From the NCBI GenBank assembly GCA_964035545.1, contig OZ037765.1, forward strand, positions 9,852,698 to 9,916,697: a stretch of DNA of 64,000 nt. The letters run 5' to 3'. This DNA is from Bugula neritina (lineage: Eukaryota > Bryozoa > Gymnolaemata > Cheilostomatida > Bugulidae). Shown in pieces: positions 37,934-52,700 of this stretch; positions within the stretch are counted from its first letter, which is position 1, and every line of letters begins with the position of its first letter. Both the position numbers and the translations under genes were made by a program. The notes below the pieces were generated by a model. That model did not search any database and had not been told where the DNA came from. It saw nothing but the letters and a program-made list of their open reading frames with translations.

Positions 37934-38279
37934 ATAGCTCCATATAGCCGTGCCTGGACAAGGAAAATATCAAACAAAGACCGAACATCTGCTAGATCAG
38001 CGGCATCTATAAAAGACACAAAAATTGTGTTTTTAATAAAGTATAGTTTTTATCGAGCCAAGTATCATTGATATCATGAAAAGGACTCTCACTGATGCGT
38101 CATTCAAAATAAAGCTTTAGGGCTACAATACACTATTGGCCCATTAGTTAGCAACGTGATAGGTTGGTGTCTTATAGCGCGATTAGTCCACGAGATCAGG
38201 TTGTCTGCACGTGTATCGCAGCAGAATATAACATTTATAATATTATGCTGCTGCCATTCGGATAATCATTGTTCAGATC

Positions 38280-38643
38280 CAAGTATCGTTGTCGTGTGAA
38301 CCTCTCGTTCTCTAGCAGCCGGAATCCTTTGCTTTCATTAATTCGGTCAATTTTGTGGATCTAATTGTCAACATTTTAAATGCAGCTAGGCTAAGGAATT
38401 CACTAAGACCTGGCTGGTATTGCTAATAATTAAATTTAATGAGTGATAGTGATACCGCCATACTCATAGTGTTAGTATTATAACCTGCAAAACTGGTTCA
38501 GGTTGCGCCAGATAGTGACATTCAAATTGTATGCTTAACTCTTGGAAATACAATAGGTTTATAGTAACTGTAAGAGTTGGAATAATAAGGTGATAGCAAT
38601 AATCGAAGAAGAACTGGAATACTAGATTAATCTTAATTCACAG
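38280..38643 (+). promoter_or_regulatory. Candidate promoter / 5'UTR exon of the latrophilin gene
   Basis: From about 38150 to 38340 the sequence is richer in CpG and GC than its surroundings. A strong donor, CAG/GTGAGA, follows at 38643. The first coding exon begins at an acceptor (TATACAG before 40761) with only 17 nt of leader, so at least one upstream noncoding exon must exist. An exon ending at 38643 would fit, but its 5' end and use are inferred. Confidence 0.3.
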
Positions 38644-40414
38644 GTGAGAAAATAAACATCTATAAAATATAGATATTTGACTAGTTTAAGTTAATCGCCC
38701 TAAGTGAAAAATCTCTGGGTTTACATTTTAATTAGCATAAAACATGAGTGAGGTTAGCTCTTACGATTTCTGCCCCACTGTACTATAACTATTTGGTCAA
38801 CTCTGAAAAAATTCGATTGAGCTGACTAAACTGGCTGCCTAATATAGTATCACTAAGTCTAATGGTATTATTGTAATAGTAGTATCATTATCAGTATGAT
38901 CATGGACATGATAATTTCCCTGACAACAACTTGGAGTTGGTAGAAATTGTTGGTTTGAGAGTAAATCTTAACCTTTCAAGTTCAAACTCTAAAACTCAGA
39001 CTCTTGTCACTAAGAGTAACTCAGTAAGTGACTTTACAGGCTTACTGTCTAACAGTAACACCCCAGGCCCAGGTCTTTGTGCACATATTAATATTTACAT
39101 ATTAATATATTTATATGTTTATATATGACATTTCTCAACAAACCAAGTAAAGTAATTAGCCGCCTAACTTTTATATTTTATTAGATGAACATCTAATTAC
39201 TATTAGTATGATATTGCAGAATATGGAACTGTTAGAGTTTAGACTAAGAGTAACTTGTTTAAACTAATTATAGGCAATTCAAGCTGTGCCCTTTTAATTT
39301 TTAGCATTCTGAAATTTAGTTTCTGAAATTGAAACTCAATTTTGCAGGTGTAATATAAATATTACGTAGAATGTTGAATGTAGATTGTAAGTTATTTTCA
39401 AAAATGTATGATGTATAATCATCTAGTTCAATGATAATATTGTTCTGGTATTGGAGCCAAAAAAACATTTAATATGCACATGAACAATCATCGTGGCACC
39501 AGAACTACAAGTGGCAATGCATTTTGAAAAGAAAGGCCGATTTTTAAGTATGCATGTAAATGCTATTTGTAATCAACTTTTCAAGTCTTGCCAACTTCCG
39601 GTTTCAGTTGATGCTATCAAATAAATGTTTCTATAAATTCCATTCAGCTGTGCCTGACAGAATGACTACAGAATTTGAAAATTCAGTGCTCTAAAGTTCA
39701 AATATTAGTCATCACTTAAAATATTATAATTTTTGTTCCGAATCTTGCTTAGTGACAAGAATTAAGTTCACCTTCTGCAATATTTTCAGTGATGTCACCA
39801 AGTACTGACCTCATATTGCAATTATGATATAAATAATTATTGCCCAAGTACTAAATTTATGCTTTCAATACCTTTTGCATCTAAACTCTATAGCACAATA
39901 TTTAGTATTCAAGATTAGATTGACAAACCACCAATTAAAATAAACACTCAACATATTATCTTAAAGTTTACTGATCTTTGACAAACCTCTGTAGGGTCTA
40001 TAAATTTCTAGTACTCAAAGCGCAATAATCTCTAGGTTACTATAGTTAGAGCTAAATCCAAAACTAAACTTAGATACATCAGCTTCTCTGGTTTTTCTAT
40101 TGTTACTCTTATTGCTTCATGCTGTGAGTTCACAAGGCTCATATCCTGATTTTTTCGCTATAGAAATTGAACTGTATAGAAGTGTTGTATTGAATTTGTT
40201 AGCTCAATGCTACTATACCTTCTTAGCTACTAAATCATACGTAACTGTGCATGGCTAATAATCTACGTACTATATACCATTTTGTGAATAAACTGCGGAT
40301 ATCCAGTGCCCCTCCCTTCTTTAATATTTTATTGTATCCTCTCAAATCTGATCAAGCTGGTTAAAAATTGGATCTTAAAAATCTTTACTATTCATTTGAC
40401 AAGTTGTAGTTTTC
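38644..40414. other. No gene seen: probable 5'UTR intron of the latrophilin gene
   Basis: Mostly unremarkable AT-rich sequence. A short stretch at about 38960-39060 shows the same drifting 6-bp simple-sequence style as 26.8-27.7 kb. Confidence 0.3.
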
Positions 40415-40605
40415 AGGGAGCTAAGGGTTAGAGCGTTTGCCTAGTAAGTTTGATCCCAACAAAGGCTGTTGGTGATGTTAGAAAGAGCATCTAGTAAAAA
40501 TTCCCCTGTGCCACATATGAATATGTCTTTAGCCCAATTTAACAAAAACCCCTTCCATCAGGGGTTTTCTCACAGGAATGGTGACTATAAATTTGCATGA
40601 GTGAC
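40415..40605 (+). mobile_element. tRNA-derived SINE, internally deleted
   Basis: Retains GGGTTAGAGCGTTTGCCTAG, then lacks about 20 nt and most of the B box, and keeps the complete 3' body down to TCACAGGAATGGTGACTATA. It lies just upstream of the first coding exon of the latrophilin gene. Confidence 0.75.
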
Positions 40606-40777
40606 ATGTTGTATTTACATATAGAATGTAGTCCTAGCTGTTGCTGCTGGCAAGAAAGTCTTATGCTACTTGCAAGCCTGTATAATACTTACTGTGCTTT
40701 CTCAGTTGTGAGTTTTGGAAATTATGTTGTACTCTTGTAAACTTATACTTGTCTATACAGGCAGGGAGCCAATAATA

Positions 40778-43700
40778 ATGACTTCTTCTAACCCTGCTGG
40801 TATCAAGCCTCTCCTTGAAATTCTAGTGGTGGCTTTTTGCATTATTCACTGGGTGAATTCAGGTTAGTATTTTGGCTAGTACATATATTAAACCAAGCTA
40901 TGTGGGTGGGTGCTTATTTTACCTGGAAAATAACAATATTTATGAGCAAGTACACTCTTATGCTTCTATTATAATATAATTAATCTCGGAGTTATGTAAT
41001 TAGATTAGAATATTATAATGAATTTTACCAGAATAGTCTTATATAGCCAGTTGATAATTACACCAGCATAACATCTAGCTATGTTAAGTTAGATTTAAAA
41101 CTGCCAATCATTTTGAAAATCAAAGAAGCAACCAGTAACTGCTAGTAACTTATACCAGCATCATTGGATGTCTAAAATTTGAAACATTCTCTTCTCCACC
41201 CTTCTCAGTCATGTGCCTGAAGAATAAAGGCTAGAAGTTTGTTATACTGCTGCAAAATGTATTCATCTTCAAGTAAAGGCTGCTAGCCTTACGATTTTTT
41301 TCATTTCAATTGTAATTCTTCTAGTGCCATTGTATCAACATAACTTTTTTTATTACCAAGAGAAGTAAATTACATTAAGCCAAGTCATCAATAATTACAT
41401 TTTCTAAATTTTAATGGCTCATAAATTCTCAGAATTTTTATTGCCCACTTTCATGAGAAATCCCATTTTATGTTAGTCTGGCTACAGTATGTCACATTAT
41501 GATTACATTGAAAGTAACTGTATCTATTGTATTTGCAGCCTTTTGTTGGCCCATAATATAATATTTGCATTGCAACTTTTTCCTAATTGTCACTATTATA
41601 TTAATGGTCTTGAGTTTGAAAAAGGCACAAAAATTTAATGTTTGCTCAAGTTGCCTGCTAAAAGGCACTTAAGCCTGTACAGCTATGGCAAGATGAAACA
41701 AGTTATCCATGGATTGTATCACTGTAGCCACCTTCAGCTGTCTTTTAATTGAATTTTATGACTTCACATTATCACAATAGCATATATTAGTGTAGATTTT
41801 GTGAGAAAAACCTGCTGATACTGATGAAAGGTCAAAAATGAAATCCTGACTGTTCCATTTTGAAAAAAAGGCACCAAAGATTTCCATGCTTAGTGTTTAC
41901 ATCTAAATGACAAATGTTAACAGTTGATTTCTACTCTCAATATGTATTGGCAACAGGTTGTGATTTACATTCTTAATGGGCCTATATACCTATACGTTAA
42001 TTATAACTTTTACCTAAACATACTGTGATGTTCTAGATTGTAAAGTTGACTATGTTTCAGATACTGGAGGCTATCAAATCTACTCAAAATGTGAGGGCAG
42101 ACTTGTGTCACTCACATGTGATGCCGGAGAAGTTATAGAAATAAAAGGGCTCTCTGTTCAATATGGACCCCTCATAACAGACAACATGTGTTTGGATACT
42201 GATGATATCAGCTCCAATGATACAGACTGCCATGTCAGTGATGTGGACAGTTATGGAGTAGTTAGTAACCTGTGAGTGAATTCACCTTACTCTAACAACC
42301 TTGATATATAGGATTGCTGATTTTATTATTGTTACAATGAGAATACATATTACATTTCCTTAAAATTTGCATGTTTTGGGTATCTTTTTCATAATTTCAT
42401 ACAGAATAATATACTACATGTAGCTTTAAGCACTTGCATTCTAACTTCTTTTTTATAATTTTTTTTAGAAATTTTATTTACTTACAAAAGACCTGCTTAA
42501 TCTACAGTTTTAGTTTTATAACCAAATTACTGACAAATGTATATTTTATTTCACGATTTCGACAAAGGATAGGTTAGAATGATCAAAAAAACTATAATTT
42601 TTGTGCAGGTGCCATGCTAAGGATTACTGTTCATTTGTTGTGAATGATGGCCTGTTCAACCTTGGAGTTGGTTGTGATGTTATAGATACTATGCACAGTC
42701 AGCTTATCTTTCTCTATAGATGTGCAGCACGTAAGTTATCTCCCCCACTCTGCAGCATGCTAGAACTTCGTAATAGCATAATATAATATATATCATATAC
42801 AGGATTACTACATTGGTAAAAATATATTATAATATAATCGGTAAATAGCCATATAGTGGCGTTTCTTTAGGTGCAGCTCCTGTTTCAACTGAAGGTATAA
42901 TTGTATTGCACTCTTTTACTAATTCCACATTTAAAAACATTCATCATTTTTGCTAACCCAAAAACTATACCATGCGATACTAATGAGTTTTATTAATATA
43001 GTAAGCATGGCAGTGATTTGTTCAATAAAACACCAGTTTTTACTAACTGTCACTAAGCATGCTTTGATCTCAGAGTCAAAAGAACTAACAGCAGTAGGTT
43101 TGAAAAGAATACTATCTAGTCAACATCTAATTTAAAATCTATAATCTTCCATAACCACCATCACAAGTTTCCGGCACAGTGATCTGTAGCCAAAATATAG
43201 GACTCTTGTTTTTTACTTCTCTTGCTACTCAACATTTCATCTATTTAGTTAATCAAACTTCAGCCTAGTTCTATGTGAGTGAATTAGGCTACCTCCTCAC
43301 TCATTAGTCTTTCCTACTTTCTCCTTGACTGCATGTGTAGGTGGGTTGTAGAGTGAGTAAAGTCTGTAAAAGCTTAATGATTATTGCTGTCAAAAGCTAT
43401 AAATTATGGTGTATAGTCTAAATGATCAGATTATAAAATTATTCATCAGTCAAATATGTATCAGAACTTTTGATTTGCTATTTCACTCAGTGCCTTTATA
43501 CTTAGAACTGCATTCTGCTTTGTAGAAACTAATATTCTAATTTACTTTTTCCGCACCATTAAATTTGCTTAATTATGTTTTCATTTCAACGTTTCTTGTA
43601 AGAGAATATAATATAGTGGGCCTTTGCTCAATCTACTAATGATTTAGTTAGATCTTTGATATTCACTATTGCGGTACATACTGTTGGCTTGGATCATTTT

Positions 43701-46700
43701 ATATACTAATTGAATGCTGGTTTGCACTACTTGAACCTCTTCTCTATATAAAACAGTTGGCCACAAAGTTTGACACTTGTAACCCAAACTGCCTCTACTA
43801 CAACAATGCCAGAGGGGAAATTAGCTGGTTATTGCACATGTTTGAATATTATCATTTTACAAGATTTTATTACTCGTATGGTTAAATTGAAGTGCTGCGT
43901 TGAAGTAACAAAAATATTTAGGTTACATTTTACCAGTCAGGTTCTACTAAAATCATAATGTTTGGCTACAATAACAGTTGCCCTTTGTTTCCCAGATTTT
44001 ATCACGGTGGGAGTTAGGGTAGAAAAATGTTAATAGCATAAGTTCTTTAACTTCCTGAATAAACTTTAGTTCCGCACTCAGGTGGGAACTTTTGCTAAAA
44101 AGTAACTTCTTTTGCTCCCTTTCTAATCTTTTCTCAATTTCTCCTTTATGCTGCACCTACCTCAAGTGAAATTACCAGAGCCCTTGCATAATTAAATAAT
44201 CCCGAGGCTCCATGATTGCCTAGTCATATTGACTTGTCACAGAAGCTTGATGGCTTAATGCATTTTTATTATATCAATGATGTAATTGCCATGTGCCCTC
44301 CTAACCCCTATTCTACCTGATACACTTGCCGTTCTACTAAATACTAATTCACGCCTGGCACTGCCAGAATAAATCTCTTTTTGACTCATGATAAACATGA
44401 CATGTTGAATAAAAGGATTTTTCCAGAAACTTGGTAAACAGAGGTAAACTGTTGATGCTTTACTAACAATTCTGTGCCTTTTAAAGTTCAACTAATACAT
44501 TGCTTTTCTTTTTGCTACTAATTAGCTTCTAGTGTTGGGGGTGTGGTGACAAGAACTCGTACCTTGCCCACCATTGAGCCAACACCTACATTGGTCTTAC
44601 TGTGTACGAATGGCAGCTTTAAGATAGAACATTGTGCTAACTGGACGTGTGTTGATGGATTATGGCTGAAGACAGCGGTCACGAGTCACCTATTACCACC
44701 CGAGTGTGCTAATTCTACAGCTCCGTTCAACTTCACACTGTCTGTTTCCACTTCTACTGCTGCTACTTCTGGTACTATTAATAACACTAACCTCATTCTC
44801 TATTAACTTGGTATTGGTAAATTTGGGTATTATTTAAAGCAAACTCTGTTATTTCCTTGCCAGAGTTTGCTTTGACTTGAATATATTTCAATTTATTACA
44901 TTATGATTACTATTAGTTTCTATAGACAAATTCCTATTGCTGTAGTACCCAATAGTGCATTAGGATTTCTTAGATTTTTCAACATTTCTGAAATAAATAT
45001 TGCTTTTAGTTCAAAAGCAAAGTTATATAAAATAACATTTTATAGTATGTTATTACACTATTGTACATAAAAATTCTTCAACTAAATTTTATCTTTTTTG
45101 AAAAATAATGTGTGCATTTAGTCTATGCAAAGTCTGGAAACAGGAGTGTATATGTTCTGTGTAAGCATAAAGTAAGGGCAGGGGAACGTAGGATACATTG
45201 GGGGGGGGGGGTGAAAAAAGCTGCTAGCATTTGATGATTCATGTCATTGTTCACTGTTCCCCCCCTACACTTTCAACAACATACAATAACTCCTAATTCA
45301 ATTAGGTCGAGCAGCTAATCACTCCAATACTACTTGAGGCTGCCCAACATGTGGGCTGTGATGCATTGCTTTCTGTACGACATGATATATTTGATTTGCT
45401 TCACAGCTTTGCTCTTATCTTCTGACTCATCAATTGATTTTGTCGTCTGCTGCCAATTTGTCAGTAGTATAAAGTTTCCTCATCATTCTCTGTGTGGGCG
45501 AACAAACGCTCTTCTGGTGAAATATAAATATTTAAAATTTATCTGTGCTCAAACATTAAATAAAAGTCATTAGAATGTATTTATAGATGCGTTATCAAAT
45601 GTTATAAATTGATATCTATTATTCTAGTTATAGAGTTTAAATAGATTATGTGCACTTTGGGTGATTTGAATGATACAAAGTTTTTACAGCAAGATACTTA
45701 CATGCAATTTAGAGTTTTCTTTGCATCTGCAACATCTCAAGCGATGCTGTTCCAATTTTCTAGTCAAAGTGTGTAAACATGGCATTTATTCAGGCATATT
45801 ATTAGTTCTCTTGAAGTATAGTACTTCCTAACCCTATTGGCTCTTGATTGAGAATTGCTAATTATTTGGTACCTCTGTTGTTGTAGCGCCCCAGTGCACA
45901 GCTCACAATGCATCGTATTTAGACACAACAATATTGTGGCCAGATACATCTGCAGGCGTTGTCAGGTATCACAGGTGTCCTGGTAACACTTTAGCTTCTC
46001 CAAAAAACATAAGTCGACGGTGCAGTGGAGATGGTGTATGGGAAGATATGGACACCAGCAACTGTCTGCAGACATTTGATGATATGCTGCATAAGGTTAG
46101 GCCTTTAGGGTGTTGAGATAACATGACTTGGCATAATTACATAACAATGTGTAGTAAACAAGGAATAGCTCAGCATGCACTCGGTCAACTTGTTTAGTTG
46201 AGTAAGTGATAAGTAATTTGTCAGACAAATAGTGGTACTCATATTGACAACTCAGCAACTCTGTGATTCATGTGGCCGATATAGAGTTCTGTACCAGAAA
46301 ACAGCGCACTTTGTTAAAAGATAGAAATTAGGTAATTTATGTAGATGGATATTTTGCTTAATTTGCAAATTATTTATGCATAAACCATCATTGCATGCAG
46401 GAAGAAGTGTTGCTACTTCTAGATTAAGATAAGCTATATTTCACAAATGTCTATCAATAGCTCATCAATATTTCATTAATTCAAGTAAAATCACATTTGA
46501 TAGGTGGTGGAATCAGATGAAGATTTAGAGGAATTATCTTCTCAGTTAGTTACCAAAGCAAACACCACGTCGATAGACTCTGAGGATATAGCTACTTTCT
46601 CACAAATTCTGACCAATGTCTCAGCAAATATCAACCGGTTTCCATCCATAAACGAAACAAGTATTTTGACTATAACTCAGGTGAGACAGTATACTGTAAA

Positions 46701-49700
46701 TAAATTTTAAACTATTTTGATTTTAAGCAATTTTTATTCTTCATATTCGATCTACCCTTTGTCAATACAAAACACTTTTTGTTAGTATCATAAAAATCTG
46801 CTTTTAATAGTCTGCTGATTAACGAAATAATTTGTGGTCTCAACTAACTCTTTGTTTTCACACTGCTATGTTAATTTCTCAGGCATGTTAGCAGTTGGGT
46901 TTTCTTACATTGGCTCTTGTGGCATAGCTATTGGTTATTTATATAGTTATATATATTATATAGTTGTTAGTATAAGTTGATGTTCAACATTATTCAACAT
47001 CAGCTCTAGTTTGATGAGTATCTAAAGATTTCTGGAGGAGTTTTAGTAGAATAGTTTCATTCAGTTCTTTTACGATGAATACTCTTTGCCATGCTTGCAG
47101 TCATCAATTTCCATTACATGCACCAAATGACTAATATCAATTCCATTCATTGCTATTTCATAATTACTATATATTACTCATATTTTTGAAATTTTATCTC
47201 AACTGGAATAAAACTTAATTAAATTGCTTGAAAATATGTTGCAGAATTTTTAGTTTTTGCTTATAAGGGCCCTTCTTTTATAGAGTTCTATAAATCTACC
47301 TTATTTTAGCATTACCTGCAATATGCATGCCTTGAACATTAAAATCAAATCCTGTCTAAACCTCAGTACCTATGTTGATTTTTCTTTTTTTCGTTTGCCA
47401 ACTTTGTAACTTCCTTGGAAGTTTGGTTCACACTTTAGATAGGAAGTTAGTGGCATTTGAGGTTTGCTTTTATTATTGAGAGGGAAGCCACAGGGTAAAA
47501 ACTGTCAGCTATTACAGTGTTCAGATGTTTATTACTCATCCCTTGCTGTCGCTGCCTGTCAGTGTACATTAACAGAAAACACAGAGTGCACCCAAATAAC
47601 ATTTAAAACTGCCATTGTGAGATAATCAACTTCCAAATCATAAAATTGTGTTTTGGGTATTTCAATAAAATATTCTTAAAATTGCTTACAGCTGTTTTCA
47701 GACAAACATGTTTTCCATACAATATTGGAAGGCCAAAAACTAAGAACGTTTGCCAGTTTATCCATTCTAGTGATGGAAAGTTATGGGTACATATTTCATT
47801 GTGAGTCACCTTGGAGTACTTTAAAGGTTCTTTTAGCCTAGTTTTTATTTATTCTTGATTTTTTCAAATGGTAAACATGTTAGAATGTTTTTGTTGAATT
47901 TGGCAACCAAGTTATGCAATCACATCTGTGCTTAACTCCAAAGAAGTTTTATTTCATAAAATTTTTATTCAGATATTGTAAAAAGCTCAACAACTTTTGC
48001 AGAACTGCTTTACAGCTGCTGAGAAGATTCTGAGTAAACCAGGTGACCCGGCGTGGTCGGCAGCATCAGAGGAAAATAAAACATCCCAGGCTCTATTGAT
48101 AGCATCATCGTTGGAAACTGTGGCTAGAAAGGCAGCATTTGCTGTCAACAGTAGCTTCAGCATCAGCACTTGCTCTATTGGTAAGTGAATCTTCCAGAAC
48201 AATTGATAAATGCCTAATTAATCTCATGATCAGATTGTGGTTGAGAGTCAGTATGACAATTAGGAGATTACTTTAATTTTATTTTAAAAAGTGTTTAGTC
48301 GACATTCTTTCTTTCAATGGTGACTTAAGCCTTTGCCAAGAAGATAAAATCACAAAAGCGTAACTTAATGCTTTTATTACAACTTTCCATCATAAAATCA
48401 CTTGATATCAAACTCTATTTAAATTGTTCTGCTCAGTCAACATTCCAGTTCAATCATTATTAGCTTGTAATTCAAGTCGGTAACTGTATTTGTATTACTA
48501 ATGTTTTAATTCAACTAATTTGATAAGAAATTTCATAAGTAGGCTAGAAAAGTTCCAAAATTAAGCGTTAATTGTTTTATGAAATTCTCATGGAAAGATG
48601 GCTTATTTCTCAAGGTCAACTAGATTCCATTTTTTTTGTGATTCTATGACACCATTTTGTTAGCTGAATTTCATTAAATTGATTCATGTACGGTAATTTA
48701 TAAAATTGACAGTAAAACCTTATGAGTAAATGTGCTATAATAGTTTTTTTGTCTTATAATTTGTTTTATGAACTACTAAAAACTTCAGCAGCTGTTGCTT
48801 TATTTGATTTCTTTAGTTGTCTTTTCTCCAGTGTATACTATAACTTTACTTCATGCTCAGTTCGACTTCGTAGCTTTCTAGTTATGTGCCCCAAAATTTC
48901 TAGTAAATATCTGCAGGAGCTGTTCTGGCTATCAAATTGTTTAAAAGATCCGATTCACAAGGTTATCTTGCTGATAACCTTCAAGTCAAACTAAACTTTA
49001 ATTCCATCGAAAATTATATTGTATTACTGTTGCTATTTAGAGATAATCTTGCATTTGTTCAAGATATCATAAAACATTTTGATATTATTATTAAAGTCAT
49101 GAATATAAATTTTGTTACTTGAAAATTACTGTAACATACATGCATATTTCATAAATATTTTTTATCTACTGGTTGAATCATTTTGTAGAATATTTTGTAC
49201 AAGTTGTCAACCTTAGCAGCAGAACCTCGGAGCCCTTGTCAGTGAAAGGAAAGGGGGTTTCTATCACCTTCCCTATAGATAACTTTCAACCCTCCAAGTC
49301 CACATCAAATGGTATTTGATTTGACACATGCATTTACTTGAATTCTTATATGCAAGTACATTGGGGCCACTAATTTGGCTGAATTTTACAATTATTTTGC
49401 TATTTTGATTTTTGGCTTCATTTTTATATAGTTCAAGACTTTCAAAAAAGTGTTCCATTTATTTTTCTAGTTTTAAGGTTTCGTTCTTTTCAATTAGTCT
49501 GTATATTCTTCAGAATACGGAAAGCTGGTGACAGTGTTTTATAACAGCAGCTCTGAGATCTGGGGAGCTCAGGTGGTCAATTCGTCAGTTTTTTCTGCAA
49601 GCCTTATCAATGGTGATAAAGGTTTAGACACAGCAAGAATGCAGCTGTCTAATCCTTTCACCTACACTCTTCACCATGAGATCACAAGCAAGGATCAGCT

Positions 49701-52700
49701 GCCAAAATGTGTCTTCTGGGAGGAATCTCACCAGCCAGGGTACTGAGACATTTCTTCTATTTTTAGAATATACCTTTGGAACTTAGATAGAATATATCTG
49801 TAGAATATAGAACATAGTATATTTGTATAATATAGAACAGAGCATATCTGTAGAATATAGAACATAGTATATTTGTATAATATAGAACAGAGCATATCTG
49901 TAGAATATAGAACAGAGTAAAACTGTATAGTATAAAGCAGAGTATATCTGTAGAATATAAAGCAGATTTTATCTGTAGAATATAAAGCAAATTATATCTG
50001 TAGAATGTAGAACAGAGTGTATCTGTAGAATGTAGAACAGAGTGTATCTGTAGAATAAAGAACAAGGTATATATGTAGAACATAGAGCAGAGTATATCTG
50101 TAGAATAACCTCATGCTTGTTATACTAGGCACTGGTCAGAGGAAGGCTGCAGAGTTGCTCAGACTAACAAGACTCGTACTGTATGCGAGTGTGATCACCT
50201 GACCAACTTCGCTATTCTTATGGACGTGAGAGATTCACCCAGTACCTTTCCGGAAGACCACGTCACCTATCTGCAAATATTTACATACGTTGGCTGTTCC
50301 ATATCTGTCATTTGTCTCCTGCTCTCATGGCTTACTTTCCTCTGTTTGAAGTATGTGTATTCTGGACAATATCACTTTTTAGAGCTAACTAGATAACATT
50401 GTTTATTCGAAATTTCTCTCACAGCAAGTAGTGTGTTGTTGATAGTTGTTAAGGTATTTTGGTATTAATTGATCTTTTTCGCTGATACCAAGAAATTAGC
50501 AGCCCAAGTTTTATCATTTTTCAGAGCACAAATGACAATGGGTATAATATATAACTCAAAGTTTTTCTGATGAATTATTGGTGAATTACAACTCTGCAGT
50601 TTTAGTGAAACTTGTGCTCCTATTTTAATATGCTACAAAAATTAAATCTTGGCATGTAATTTATCTTGATCATAAAATCTCTGCTGATTAATTATGTAAA
50701 GTGTGATATCAAAATTGTTCACTGCATGCCGCATAATGTGTAACTTTGGTTGACACCCTACCATGATGTATCTTGCAGCAGCTTCGGATTTGGTATCCAA
50801 CATTATTTAGCACAATGATATTATCATTTTAGTGCTTCTTTACTTACAGCTCTCTCGCTGCCTAGTAGAACAGTTATTTTTAAATTTCAGCAGTAATGTT
50901 TATAAAACTTAAGTTATTACTCATTTGACAGGAATCTAAGCAGTGATAGAAACACTATCCACAAGCACCTAGTGTTTACATTAATGTTGGCTGAAGCTTT
51001 GTTTCTTGTGGCTATTTATCCAGAAGTACCGGGAAATTATAAGGTATCAATAATCTCTTGCAATACAGTCAAGGCATCAGTGCTGTCTGTGTCATTTATT
51101 ATTGGACATGACTTAAACAGCTCTTATTTCTGATATTCAGTTGATAAACTAAACATTCTACTAATTTGATGACCCCTGCATATTTGTGTGCATTACTGCT
51201 ACTGAGATATTTTCAAAAGGGAAATTCTTACACAGTAAGCACGTCACACACTCTACTTAGCAAATAGCTCATTGTAATGCATTACCTTTACACACACTTA
51301 ATTGACTTGGGTGATTTTAACAGTCTGGCATTGACATAATATATACTGCTGTCATGTTTGTAAAAATGTATGGAATTTTGTAGACTTTCTGCTCAGTGTT
51401 GGCTGGAATACTTCACTATTTGTTTCTGTGTGTGTTTGCATGGACGTGCCTTGAAGGGGTGCAACTTTACATTATGCTAATAGAAGTGTTTGAAGCTGAA
51501 CATTCTAGAACCTTGTATTATTACCTGGCTGGTTATGGTATCCCGGGAATAGTTGTCTCAGTGTCAGCTGCCATCAACCCGACTGGCTACGGCACCGAGG
51601 ACGCGTGAGTGTACTAATGATCACATTGTCACTTGAATCACTATCTCTATCTTCATACTTTACTAGTAAAAAGCGATATGTAGAATTACTTAGTGTTTCA
51701 CCATAAAGTAGTCATTTTAAAATTCAATGAGAAATAATTCTTCTAACAAGTATGTGATGCATTTTGATCAAAAGCGGGGATATGATTAAAAGAGTGTGTT
51801 ATGCTGATCAATAACAGATGACTCAATGGCCAATTATTCAGTTCTCCACTCCATATGATAGCCCCTGGCAGGGAACCAAATCTACTCAATATACTCTTTA
51901 TGGACAACACTCAGCCATATGCCACTACAGCCCATTATCTACTTGAGATGGTTTATTAATTTGGAATCACGTTAGAGACATGGTTTTAAATTTCATTATT
52001 CGTGATGTTGTGATTTAATTAATTAATAAAACTGTATTATTATGTTAAATACTTTTTATAAATTCTCAGTATAAGATGATTCACTATAATTTTAGATGCT
52101 GGTTAAACGTTGACAAAGGATTTATCTGGAGTTTTGTTGGGCCCGTAGCAGTTGTAATGTTGGTGAGTAACTCTATTTCTTATCAAGTAAACTGTAGTTA
52201 TTTGATAAATAAATAAGCCTAATAGTTGTGGCAGGTTACAGCAGCATATCTCGCAGTTATTGATGCTATTTATGGTATGCCTTGTATCCTTGTGTTTCAC
52301 ATAACTATGCCTGTACATGCAGGTAAACGTAGTGATGCTGGCTATAGCAATATACATGATGTACAATCATGCTAGAATGACAGCCAATATGAAACATCAT
52401 GAAAATAACAAAGGAAATAGCATCAGGTTAGTTGCACTAACTTTCTCCTGGAAATGATAGTAGTCAGTATTCATTCAGCATTACCTCAAATAACTGAAAT
52501 ACAATGTATACTATATATAGACAAAACTTGTGCATTGTTTTTGTAAAATATTTTTACATAATCTGTTTTTTTTTTCTAGAAATTATCTGAAATTTACATT
52601 TTTCATTTTACATTTAGCAATCTTAATACATAGTTTTACTCACGGGTGTAAATTGCAAACCATTAGCCAGAAAAATGTTTTTCAATGGCATAATTATACT

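Noticed and set aside
37811-38071. Plus-strand frames overlapping the first PPT1 exon
   Set aside because: Opposite-strand shadows; the minus strand encodes the signal peptide and the family N-terminus with correct splice phase.
49763-50083. 106-residue minus-strand frame rich in Tyr, Phe and Ile
   Set aside because: Antisense reading of the minisatellite in the latrophilin GPS intron.
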